Below, in pieces: positions 28,560-41,070 of a stretch of 64,000 nt of DNA (within the stretch, counting starts at the first letter, position 1; every line of letters starts with the position of its first letter). This stretch comes from Neodontobutis hainanensis (Eukaryota > Chordata > Actinopteri > Gobiiformes > Odontobutidae). The translations under genes and the position numbers were made by a program. The stretch is from assembly GCA_024349245.1 (NCBI GenBank), contig JALDNG010000904.1:1-64000 (forward strand), read 5' to 3'. The notes under the pieces were generated by a model. The model saw only the letters and a program-made list of their open reading frames with translations, ran no database searches and was not told where the DNA came from.

Positions 28560-29650
28560 AAGACCAGCAGCCGTCAGAAGCAAATTCTCAAAATTTTCCC
28601 AATATTAGTCTTCGCGATTGAGTTTAGTGAGTTGCAACACCACGAACAGTTATAATTTTCCAAACTGAAAAACGTTTTCAATCGGATTCAAAAAAATGAG
28701 AATAGGCGGTAAGATAGTTAAATTATATTTACCTTTTCCCTGACCCTTTGCCAATCCTCTATAATTGTGAATTCAGGCATTTTAAGACAAAAATGATAGA
28801 ACAAAGATTTCCTTTGTTACACAAATGACTTTCATGTTTCAAAGACCTAATTTGAAATCTTCCACGTTTTTAGCTCTTTCTTGAATATTGTGATGCTAGA
28901 TCCTAAAGCGGTTCATCGCTGACGAAAAAAATTCGACTTCTAAAGGATGGAACAGTCACAAAAGCTGATTTTCTGCTTTTACTTCTGCCCTACTGGGTCT
29001 ACTAACCTCCCTGAAGCCAACTTCACACAGAAATACGAAGTTAATATCATCGTTTTTAGTTTTCATATCCCGATGACCCAAAGATATGCTACTCAAGCCT
29101 TTATCATTGTCTCCATATTCCTAAACTCAGATATCAATTTTATGTTTTTCATAGAAGAGTGAAGTTAACACAAAGATTTGTCAATTTTACTAAGAGATAC
29201 TTAAACCCCGATATTTTTCATGGCCCAATTTGGAAAGTTCTATCAAGGGAGAAGTATGTTCTTGATCGAGATGAGAGAGTAACTGCTCTTTTTTTATCAA
29301 CATTTAATTTCGAGAGCCTATCTCCGCCGAGCTCTGGTTGAAATGTCTCTCGTTTTGTAATATTTTTGAATGATACTTTTGATAGTCTGGTAGTTCCTAC
29401 CAAAAATAAATGTTGTAACAGACACTGAATTAACTTTTAGTATCTTTGACGCTATTCCTCCCTTTCTTCGTTTGTAATATTGTTATTTTAAATCAGATAG
29501 TGTGTCGCACGTTTCTATAAGACTTTACGTTTTCCTACACTGAGTTTCGTTTGAACTAATTTCTCGTGTCTTCATCAATTTGGCCTAAAAAGGATACCGT
29601 GTTGTCTTCAATTTCACTTTGAGAGTCTTCCATTAAAATTGATTCAGAAT
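28560..29650 (-). mobile_element. IS630/Tc1-like (DDE_3) transposon, best preserved of three copies
   Basis: Reading minus from about 29642: MEDSQSEIEDNTVSFLGQ starts the frame. The helix-turn-helix region reads RETFQPELGGDRLSKLNV (about 29330-29280), matching the RRGGDRRSKL motif of this transposase class. FVFLCEVGF (about 29040) matches the IFIDEVGF block with the second catalytic Asp changed to Cys. SSAMNRFRI and NVEDFKLGL follow, then FLNPIENVFSVWKII (about 28700-28655) with the catalytic Glu intact. Stops and frameshifts show it is inactive. Known family role: cut-and-paste transposition through a DDE nuclease. Ends not resolved. Confidence 0.82.
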
Positions 29651-32600
29651 AAAAGATTATGGATACGATCATGGTATATTTTGTTTATAATTGACAATAA
29701 ATTTTGATGTCTGTGGTGTGAAAGGTTATTTTCGCACACGATAGGATAAGGGTTTTAACAGAAATTCAAAATATATGTCACTTCTTGAAATATATTAAGA
29801 ACTCTATTTGACAACTTTTTTCACGTGTAAACATACGAAGTCGATTCAAATAATTACTTAAAAAATAAAAATATTATTGATTCATTAAATTGATTGCTAA
29901 AGTTATCAAGTTGATCGAAAAACCCTATACATCGTTGAATTAACAACATTCTCGTAAACCATTAGGATTGTCAGATGAAGTCATACATATACTTGCACGT
30001 TATTTACGATTTTATAAAATATAGTGTAAATTAAAGCCTTTATATAAATTATCGTCGTCTGATTAAACGCCTAGTAATCAACTCCGCGCACATGCGTGTA
30101 GTATTTTGATGCATTTTTTATCATAATCTTAGATATTCTGCTCATAGATCGCTAGATTCATGATTTAAAAATTATTTAAAATGATTTATACCTGTCAATA
30201 GGTAAATTATTTTTTTGGCTCTTTGATATCTATGAAAAAAACTATTCAACATATTCGAAGGTATTTTATAAAATTAATGGAATATATAATATTCGCAATG
30301 ACTGAACCGAAATTTTGCTTTTCTTCTTGCCTCTTTTTTTAATAAAGGGTGGTGGTTCATTCATGTAGTCTGGAAATTTGACGTTAAAATATAACGAATT
30401 GAAATTAAATTGACTCAATAACATCGAATAATTAACTTTAATTAATCTTAGTATATTTTTTATCGGTTGAAAGCACTATGGAAAACATTTTATGCATCGA
30501 AGCCTAAAAAGAAAAAAAATCGATTGATTTAAGTATTCTAATGTGACAGATACAGCCCATTTTTATCAGTTCATGTTTCATGAAGTCTTCGTCTTTACTT
30601 TCCAAAACCTTCATTCCATGGTGAGAGTGCTCATTTCTCTAGTTACACAACATTCAGAAAGTTATGAACCTTCATGCTCTAAAAATCGATATAAAATTGT
30701 TTAAGCTTGGCGAGCAGCATAAAATGACAGTTATTCCCATCATAAATTAAAAAAGTAATTTATATACGAGTTTCCCTGTAGTACAAGATAACAGGGAATA
30801 AAATACAGGTAGTAATCGCTCTCTATACTCCTTCCATACCCCAATCCCGATGGACTTTTTGGTCTCGATTTAATTACGCTCGTTAAACTTGACCTAATGA
30901 ATTTTGACGCGCAAGCTTTTTATATAAATTTGCTTGAACATGCGTGCTACAATATTTTGTACACGTTTATAATGTATGAATTACAATAGAACGTTGTTTT
31001 CTAAAGAGTTGTTGATTATACCCTATATTTTACAATCGCCATATCATTATTTGAGATTTTTCCTGTAGATGAATAAGTGATTAATAAAATCTCGTGAGAA
31101 GAAATAAACTAGTTTGGTAATTTTAAAATCCTAGAACCAAGTGATAGGTGAGCCGATGAATGAATCGTGGTATTTTATGCAAGTTTTATCACTACGTTCC
31201 CATCTATAACGCACAGCTCTTGTTTTTGTACTCCAATATCTCTTTACTGTGTTTAATCACACAGACTCCGATAATTCCTGCATTTCGGGATATTTAAATA
31301 TATTTTAGAAAGAGATTAAAAATTTTTACCTTAATTAGATTAGATTTTCGATAATGTAAATGATTTTATGGGTTTGCGCTTATTAATTAAAATGTCATCA
31401 ATTTTTTACTCTATTTTTTTGTATTGTTTTCATTTTTACAGCTTTTACTTATGAATATCTAAAACGCATCATAAATATTTATTAAATAGAAGAGTAGAAT
31501 CATTCTTTTGGGTTTTAAAAGACGTGTTGCAGTATGTGGAATTCGTACCAGAAGAATAAATAACACCAAATAGATGAGTTTATTATATTTCTTAACAAAC
31601 TAGTAACTCTTACTCGTAACTAATAAGCTTATAGGTTGCCTTATAACTTCGAAGTGTCTTGTGTTCCATCAGCAATACTCAGAGAACCAATTAATGAGTT
31701 TGTGAAATATATTTAAATTAGAAGCCAAAGCTAATCAATCAAGGGTTGCATTTATATCATTTTTGATGAAAACATTTGCGCATAATCGACCATTCCAAGT
31801 AAAATATTTATCCTTTAGTTCGTACTTGTTTGAGGTTGAGTTATAGTCAAGCATTTTATAACTGTTAGATATCATTTTTTACATTTTCTTGATATTTTCA
31901 AATCGAATTTTCAAATTTACGTTTATTCGATTTCATATACTTAACCGGTATCATCAATATCTTAACTTTTGAATGTTTTGTTTTTGAGGGTTGATCGCGA
32001 CTTCATCAATACAAAAGGGAATTATTATGTTCAGAGAATGTATTGTTGCTTAAACGACGCGAATATTCATCATATTGTCCTCGATAAATTCGTAAACAAT
32101 TTCGCTTGCGTCATGTTCTTATTTATCAAAGCTATTTTTGCCACGACGTCGTTTCGCAGATTTAATTAATATCAAGAAGTATTATTTTTAAGAGTTTCAA
32201 TGCCAACATTCGTCACTTACTTTATTTTTGATTTTATAATATTACCAGTATAAAATTAAAGAATGTTAATGAATGAGTAGACAGGCGAGAACTGGATAAA
32301 TTATAGCTTGAGTTGTCTTTTTGACTTAACAAGTATAAATTCAAAAATATTACAGATTTAAGTGCTTTTATTTGGATAACATGGCCTCTACTCCATGAAA
32401 TATCTCCATTCTGACAAGACTGGTATATTAATTATTCACTGAATCGTTTATTGACAGAGCGTTTTGTATTGTTGAGGAACATAAAAAAGTTAGTCAAGCA
32501 ATAGTCCGCCACATACATGTAGTCTGAAAATGACTACCTTTGGAATGAGTGAAATGTATTTTTGAAATCATGGATATCTCCTTTCCTTTTTTTATTTCTA

Positions 32601-35600
32601 TTGGATGTGTAAATTAGTTTTTAAGAGTTGTCAATAAATTGGTTCAGTTGAAAAATTTCAACCTATATATAACACTTAACTATTATTTTCGTTATTTCAT
32701 TACTCTATCTAAATCCAAGTTCTACTTTTTATTGATAACTGGAACTTTGATAAATATTTTAGCCAGACGTTTATGGATTAAAATGCCACTGGTATAAATT
32801 TACTCATTTTATATTTTTAACTATCCGACGCTTTCTATGCTTACCTGAGAGGAAAGAACGATTATTATCAGAAAAAATTAATCTTTAGTCACCAAAATTT
32901 TATCATTCTTCTCCTATGTATTTATGTGGATGCTGAAGTGCAACATGTGACTATATAAATTATAGGATACATTGGATAGGTCTTGAACATGAATTCAGAT
33001 TTATACAAAAGGAATTCATCACATAGACTGTTTTTAACGTATTTAAAGATTAATCTGTTTATTCGGGTGAACAATGTTAAATACAGGGTAAAATGTTTTA
33101 CTGAATATCATATGAGAAGCATTTTAAACTCTTTTTCTGATTTCTCTAGACTATACTAACCATTTAGCTTGATTGTGACTCTATGACATTCACCTGACGA
33201 ATATAAATTTCATGTATTTTTCTAATTTATCTCGTTTTGAAGTTATTTGTCCTTATCAGTGAAAGAGCGGATACTTTTACAATGGTTTCAGTACGTCCAC
33301 ACTGATGCTTTTAAATGTATAAGGATTACCCTCACAATAAATCTTTAAGGTTTTGGTAAACTTTTAAATTTATAAGGTATATGTGTAATATAATTGAATA
33401 ATATTTTTGTAAGACTGATAATTCGATATTTCAATTGAATAAACTTTTTATTTTTTATTTGTCCCTTAATTCTTAGATATCAGGAATGCTCGAAAAGGCG
33501 TTCCGATGATACGTCGAATATCTATATTAAAGTTAGTTTTCGTAATTTCAAATAATGTTTTCATATAAGCTGTATTTTGTCATAGGACGAGGTTTCATGC
33601 AAAAAAAGTATCTTACCAGCGATTTTGAAATCTGACTCTATGTATTTTCGCTCATAAAGGTATTTATCAAATTTTCGAATTTCTTATACTATATCCATTC
33701 ATTTCCTCTTTATTAAAAAATTCTTGTGAATTTTTTCAAGATTTTTCTTCCAATTTTTAGTGAATATTTGGAAACGATCTAAATATCAGTGAAGCTATAG
33801 CTCACAGTGCCAAAGATAAAAACCACGAAAAAACACCGAAATGAGCAAAAAAGTATTTAGGCAATAATTTATGTTTTACCGTGAAAACTATCTCATTGAA
33901 CTTGATTTAATTTAAAATTCACTTTTTGTGAAAATTCATTAAATGAAATGGATAAACTTTATAAGTTTTGAATGAACTTTCATTTCAATAAAACTAATAC
34001 TTAAAAAGATTTATAAACTCTTACAATCGTTTAGACTTTTATGAACCCGATGAGTTCATACTTTTTCTTTTAAATTCCATGAACTTTTATTTAATTTCCA
34101 GATATATTCCTATATGCGGATTCACACATGTCTCAATTATTTGTACGATTTTGCTCACATAATTTATTCAGTTATGTCAAATATTTTCATATTTACAGAT
34201 GACCTTTGCGTGTCTAATACACGACTAACCCATAAAAATCAGACACGAGTCTTGACATTAATTCAATGAAAAAGCGGTACTCTTAATTTTAAGATTAAAA
34301 TTAATTTGAAAAACGTCCCCTCGTTTTTACTCAAAAACGATCTTGTACTTCTTAATTCACTAAGAGTTACCTGGTTATATTCATCTGTAAAGTAAATTTA
34401 AATTAAGAAGATTTTCCAGTTTATATGGGTTATATCTGCAATCATCAGGTTTTTTTTATTTCGAATTCAATTTTATTCCCTCCTCATGAACTGTACATGC
34501 GACAATTCTTCTTTTTTTGTCTTTTTCAAGTGAAATTTCTTTTCACTTTTAATGTTCTTTTTTAGAAGTGGCTAAATAATTCCCTGTCGTTCCTATTTAG
34601 CACTCGAGAAAATATTATGCAGAAAGATGGTGATTCTTAATGGTAAAAATACCTCAATGATCCTTTTTCTTTCAGAATTTTTCTGTATATTTGAAATTAT
34701 ATTATTAGTCTATCGGTATTCATCATCTATGGTTCTATGCTTGATCTGGCATTATTTTAAGCATTTTTATCAAATTTGTTTTTTCAAAAAAACGAAATAA
34801 TCGGTTATCAGTTATTTCGTATTTTTGCTCACCATTAAACGTAACAGTGAACATGTTGATTTACATAATTATGTTTATGAGAAAATAAGATAGTTGACAA
34901 ACGGACCTTCAGTGACATCTTAACGAAGGTAAGGAGAAAATCAAGTTGATTTTTGTTCCATGAGTGTTTTAAAATAGGAAAATAAAAAAATACACAATCA
35001 AACGAAATAGTGGAATTTCAGGCAAGGTCTCATGAACGAAGCTAGAAAAATTTTATTCTAGTGATTGGTGAACAAGTAAAAGAATAATATTTTTTCATGC
35101 AGTAATACTTATACTTTACCGCAATCGAAGCTTATTTCATGTTGTTCTATTAGATTTTAAACCTAAAATAGCTTTATCTGATGTCTAATTCATTTGGAGG
35201 TGGTTATAATATGAAGCGCAAATTGTTAGTCATGTATAGAAAACAATATTTTTAAGGAGTAAATTAATGAAGCGTATTTAAAATAAAAGGGAAAATTTTT
35301 TCAGTCAAGGCTTTTTTGGTGTTCTACTTCGCTTTAATGGAAATTATCAGTCTGCAAGATGAGGTACAATAGATAGTTTCATTCGGGGATTTCAACAATT
35401 TTTTTCGAAAATACAGAATATTACTTTTTGTTGAATCACTTAATGACAACAAAAGGTCAGGATTTATTCAGACATGTTGAGATCTGTGCTATAATAACTA
35501 TTTTTGTTTGATCCAATAGTAAGTGTAAAAACTTATAGATCGCGTGATTTGAATGTGTTAAACATATATATGGTGAATTTGATCATATATTAAATTTTAG

Positions 35601-38600
35601 AAAAGCACCCAGGTCATAGACTATTTCTTCTCTTTCATGACTCCAATCAAGAAAGTATTTGTCAGTCTTCTTAAAATATCAAGTATGTAAAAAAAAAGTT
35701 CTTGTGTTATATATCTCATCAGAAGAAGTGTATGTTACAAAAAGTAGTTAAGCGCACTTTCTTAGGATTTAAAAGGTTTACGTATTTTCTGTTGAACGTG
35801 GATTAGTCAACCTATCTGACCATCTTCAGAATGATTTTTCGTGTATATATGCATGTCTGAACTTTAGGTTAAATATATACACAAATCTATTCTCTTATAT
35901 GCTCAGTATGACAGTTATACCTCTGCAGAATTGTCTTTGAGTTTTTGTTCAGGATGGAATGAGCTTATGGGATTCTAACAGGACTATTACTCAGTTAAGA
36001 ACTCCAAAACGGTAATTTTTTAAGTTTATTTAATGATCTTTCACATTCATTATTTAAAGGTTCACAGAAGTTTTTTAGTTTCAAAGGAATTTTCGGAAGT
36101 TTTTACTTTATATTATTCCTTTAAAAAACACAGAGATGATTGAGAAGTCGATAAGACTTTGACTGATGAATTGCCCGTCAAGTGCGAAACGTAGTCACAT
36201 TTATAAACATTTTAACCGATCAAAAAATTTTTAAAATCAATTTTCATCTTACAATATTGGGTATTCAATTAATTAAATTAGCCTGACTTTACAGACGACT
36301 TGGCATTCTCATGACTTTTATTGAAATATTTATAGCTTTTTATACCAAAGTCAAGACATGTTTTTCTTTTCTGTTTTTTGACAATAAATTAATTCAAAGC
36401 ATTTTTTCTCTTGATAAATTACAATCAAGACAATGAAATTTGTTTGTTTCTTTTGATCATGCAAGTCTATCTTATTCAAATAAATATTATAGTAAAGTAG
36501 TTTTTCTTTAAATGAACTTATCAATTTAGAGATAACCACTTTTTTATCGATTATTTAAATATTTATATTTTGTTTTTACTTTATAATGAATTTTTCATAC
36601 ATATATTTTGCTGTTTTAATACGTTTTTTTCTTGATTTTATTTTATGTTTTCAATATTTGAAATAAATATGGATATATTTTAATATTTTTGGTAAACTTT
36701 AAAGATTTTGCTTTTTTCAATTTTAGCATGGAATAGTTCTTCCAGGGTTGTTTCCTTTAAAGAGGAAATTTCCACGTGTATATCATGTAAATTTAATTTT
36801 AGATAAAGAGTCTCGTTTTTATTTTTGAGACGACTTTTTGTCTTTGGCAACTATGGAATTTTTATTTATTATTGCAGATCGCGTACATCATTATAACTGG
36901 TTTGTTGATTATTATGTGATATTTTCTCAAATATTTTCAAAACGTATCTTGGTTACTTAAAATGAAGTCATCTTTCATAAATTTCCTGATATTTTACATT
37001 AAAAATATGGAAATGCTCCCAGAGTCCTAAATAAGACATACTCACATAATTATTCACTAATATAAAGCAGACAAACGTTTCAATAGCATTCGGCTTCAAA
37101 AGTTCCTTCTTCCGATAATTTAATGATATTATCTTATGTCCTATTGATTTTAGATAACATATTACACTTGGTTTTTAAAAGTTCAAAAGCAAGAATATTT
37201 TATAAGAGATTATCGTTCTTTTGTATGATTCATTTTCGGATGAATATCCTTTCCCTTTGATAACCAATTATCGTGCTTTGTTTATAACTGACAGTGTCAA
37301 TTTTTACAAAAAAATATTCAGTGAAGAAAAAATGTTTTCTTGTGTCCTAAAGTTGTTTACTTTGAACTAGTTTCAAAATGTGAATCGAAATAGAGGTTAA
37401 CCCTCTCGTAAGTTAAAATAAAAGGATAACACACATGAGATGATTTAAATTTAACCCCGTTGTGAATCAACTTGAATTTGATATTCAAAAACAAGAATGT
37501 TGATCTTGACATGGTTTAATTAATTCTAGGTTAATTCCTAAACTTTACTGAAAATATTTTTAAGAATTTTTCAACCGAACTAAATTGTGGTGTTACTTAT
37601 TTGAAATGTTTTTTGAGAATTTTTAGATTTTTATATTTTAAATCATTTTCTTAAAAATTTTAATTTCTGATCACAGTCGATGGTTGATTCCATGAATAAT
37701 GTATTTTACATTTAATTTCTGTTAAATAAAAACTTTGTCGATTAAGACTAAGCTCTTGATATTAGAACGAAGTTACCTTGTCAAAATAAATTTATATTTC
37801 CTCAAGTGTATATTTCGACAAATGGTCTGATAGATGTAATGTGAACTCGTTCATGACACCTCATAGAGAGCATAAAAATTAGTGTTCTAAATCAAATTCA
37901 ACGCTTTATCTAAAGTGAAACAAATTTAAGAATATTTTGGTGAAATAATCGAATTTATAATCAAATTAAGATTGACAGAAGTTCTCTAATTCACTGAAAG
38001 CCACATCAGGAAACCAATTCTCTGGCATTATTTGATGATCCAGTGATAGTCTTCTATCATCAGTTAATATTTCATTAAATGTGTAGCAAATAGAACCAAT
38101 TCTGCTTAGGTACGGTTACTCTAGTGGTCCGAGGAGAGTTTGAGGTTTTTCTTGATCGAGAGTCCTACAAGACCCGATTACGTGTTTAAACACAACAAAA
38201 TAGGACGAAACAGCTTAACATAGTTGATAGAATTTTCGTGAAGTGCCTAAATGGAGGTATAATTTCTTCAAAAGAAACATTGGTGGGTTTAACTCATCCT
38301 TGTTTTACAAGAAAATAAACACGTGGCTATTACAACGTGATCAGTTTTCATCCTGTTTTTGGTATATTTAATCAGAGTAATGATAAAATGAGTAAAGTTG
38401 TGGTAAATTTAATTTTTATATTTTATTTGATATGTTAATAAAATTATTTTAAGGTTGCAATGCCTGAAAAACACAACGTATTTGAGATATTTAAAATCTT
38501 AAGAAGCCAAAGCTTTTTATTTATCATATTATTATTAACATCAAAAATATATATTTACAAATCTAAATATCACCAAGTTCAAAGTTTTAACCCTTTTGCT

Positions 38601-40691
38601 TGATGTGAATAAAATCAATTCATAAGTTAAAACGCTAAAAATAGTTGTATCTCACGTCTTGAACTATTTCATGGTTTAACATCCCCTTTTTGTGATTAGA
38701 TTCTCTTAATTAGTATAATTTTCAATACCTTTAAAATATCGATTTTTGATGATTTGTTGACAAATAAATCATCTTGTATCAAACAGAATCTAAATAATTT
38801 AATCATTCATAAATAACTGTTTATTTTTTTAAATAAATTCTTATTTAAAACTTTTAGTCGAGAGTAAAATAAAAGGTGAAAAGATATATATACAACGCGT
38901 AGAAGTTAACTTGTGTTTTACCTAAAAACGTAAAGGGTATTCAGCTGAATTTGATAATCGTTAGGATTTGTGAAGCTAATATGATGTTTAACCGAACCAC
39001 TGACAAGAAAATAAATTCAATTAGTAAATTTATTGATGAATTATTAATATACCAACTCAGAGATATGAATAACGTCAGAGTCTTAAATCCTATTCGTTGA
39101 TTTGTATTAATTTCACAATTTTTTCATCCAAGACCCTATCACAAGTCAATAAATTTTTCTTCCTGCCTTAAAATGCTGAGAATGTCGGCGACAATTTGAA
39201 ACTATTCTAAACCCTTTCTTCATTTGATATACTTCGGTAATTTAGAAATTCTCAAACCTGAAAAACTGAGAGAAAATTCTTATACAAATACATGCCGTTT
39301 AAAATACTAATTTAGATGTCTCAAAATATTCTCAATTTTCACCCTTCTCTGTATCTTGAGATACAATATCCAATGTCTTTTTATTGTCTATTCAACAAAA
39401 AGCTACTCTCCTCTTATTACATTTTCAGATTAGTAAGAAGATGACTCAGATGCACTCCTACCATTGCTTTGTTTTGTAACCATATTGAACCAGGTTGAAT
39501 CAATAAAATATTTGGCAAGTTTTATTAAAAAATCTGAAACATATGAACATATTACACTCCTGTAACAAAAGAATTCTCAAACACGTTCTTAAACTAGGAC
39601 GTAACGTTCCACTTACGGTTCTGCGAAGAGCTATATCGACAGAGAACGTGTAAAACTCAAAATCATAACGTTCAAACGAACGAACAAGGTTTTAAACTGT
39701 TTTAATCAACATAGATTTGTATAGTTTATTTTCGTCTTTATTAAACTTTTGAGTTCCTGTCACCTTCACTTTTATTCCGATTTGTATTCCATGGTTTTAG
39801 TTTACGCAAGAGAATGTTAGATTTAAATTAATTTCCTCGATACTGAAGATATTGCTGAAACATGAAACTATTTTGATATTTTGCAACTCACACTTTTATG
39901 ATTTGTGCATAAATATCAACCTTAACAATAAAATATGTTTGTTAAAGACGATTTGAATTTAAATTGATACTTTTCCACATTTTTAAAATTTTTCCAAAGT
40001 AAAAAAATAATACACACCTATGGTATATGGATGGTTTGTCATCTTATTACATCTTATATATTTCTGATTTATTGATAAAATATTTTGAAATTTTTGCAAT
40101 AACTACCGATTTATTTTATTTTCGAGTTTTCTGAAATTACAAACTTACGAAAAAGTTAAATCATTTTTTATAGTATTTTTGTACTTTTAAATGACTACAT
40201 GAATTATTTATTTTATGTTTACCTTACTGATGATTATTTAAAACCAAAGATGACCTTAAAATAAAAGGGCAATTATCTTGACATATTTTCGATTCTGCTA
40301 ATGTGTATATTTAAATGATATTGACATGGGATATACATAAGTTGAGACTGAGCTTACCAACATTGAAGGTTTGTTTCTACAGAGTGACATTTTTAACTTC
40401 GGATCGAAATACCGCACAACTTCGTCTTATATACACTCTACAAGTTAAGGTTGGCTAATTCAGGTAACCCATAAATGATGCGATCAAATAAACTGAAATT
40501 AGTGCATTATTTTAACTCTAAATTTTTATCAATTTTTAAATATGTAAAATAATTTTAAGGCGGCTTTTTAAAAGACTCATTTATCTAACATGTACGGTAA
40601 ATATTTTGAGCATCAAAGCCCGACATAAACTTGAGATACAACTCAAATTTTTCAATAAAATAACAATGATTTTGAGGTTATTTTTTATTAG
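29651..40691. other. Long region without a supported gene; scattered coding-like scraps
   Basis: Scraps worth noting: 30800-30880 plus (QVVIALYTPSIPQSRWTF, faintly like an endonuclease strand of non-LTR retrotransposons), 31969-32169 plus (66-codon frame), 35300-35460 plus (IVSFGDFNNFFRKYRILLF) and 38100-38420 plus. The last reads VTLVVRGEFEVFLDRESYK, then NRTKQLNIVDRIFVKCLN, then GYYNVISFHPVFGIFNQS with two in-frame stops. These look like mobile-element debris, but no class can be assigned. Confidence 0.3.
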
Positions 40692-40907
40692 TTGACAAGT
40701 ATGCAAATTTTATGTCAAAGTTGCCGTTTGAAGGATGAAAATATTTTTCATCAAGCAAAAGATATCTCATCCAAAATTAAGGAGTCTAAAGTCAGGCCAG
40801 AATTACCGAAACAAGGTGATGTTTCTCAATTAAAAAATAAGTGTAAGAATTCAATAAGGTCACTTTTACTCTATTATTCTGAAAAAAAGAGTTTGATATT
40901 TCGATGA
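40692..40907 (+). CDS. Open frame MQILCQSCRLKDENIF..., unknown
   Basis: In-frame ATG at about 40701 gives MQILCQSCRLKDENIFHQAK then DISSKIKESKVRPELPKQ and so on to TGA at 40905-40907. The first 45 codons have balanced composition and a CxxC pair. A GTGATG...AATAAG pair of 26 nt lies within, but splicing it causes an immediate stop, so it is probably not used. Further open pieces follow at 40910-41080 (KTSTYPNTSSAEFIKSC). No family recognised. Confidence 0.3.
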   Translation: MTSMQILCQSCRLKDENIFHQAKDISSKIKESKVRPELPKQGDVSQLKNKCKNSIRSLLLYYSEKKSLIFR

Positions 40908-41070
40908 TTTAATTCCTCTGACGTGAGTTCATTATCTATTCAGGCCGATGTTTTAAATTGAAAAAATAGATATAAAACTTGATATTTTGAGTAAGACATC
41001 CACATATCCAAATACGAGTTCTGCCGAATTCATCAAATCATGTTCTTTGGCATTAATGTTTAAGATATGT

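Noticed and set aside
28947..29341. Plus-strand ORFs of 60-71 codons near 29 kb
   Set aside because: Antisense to the DDE_3 transposase copy; the minus reading carries the recognised motifs.
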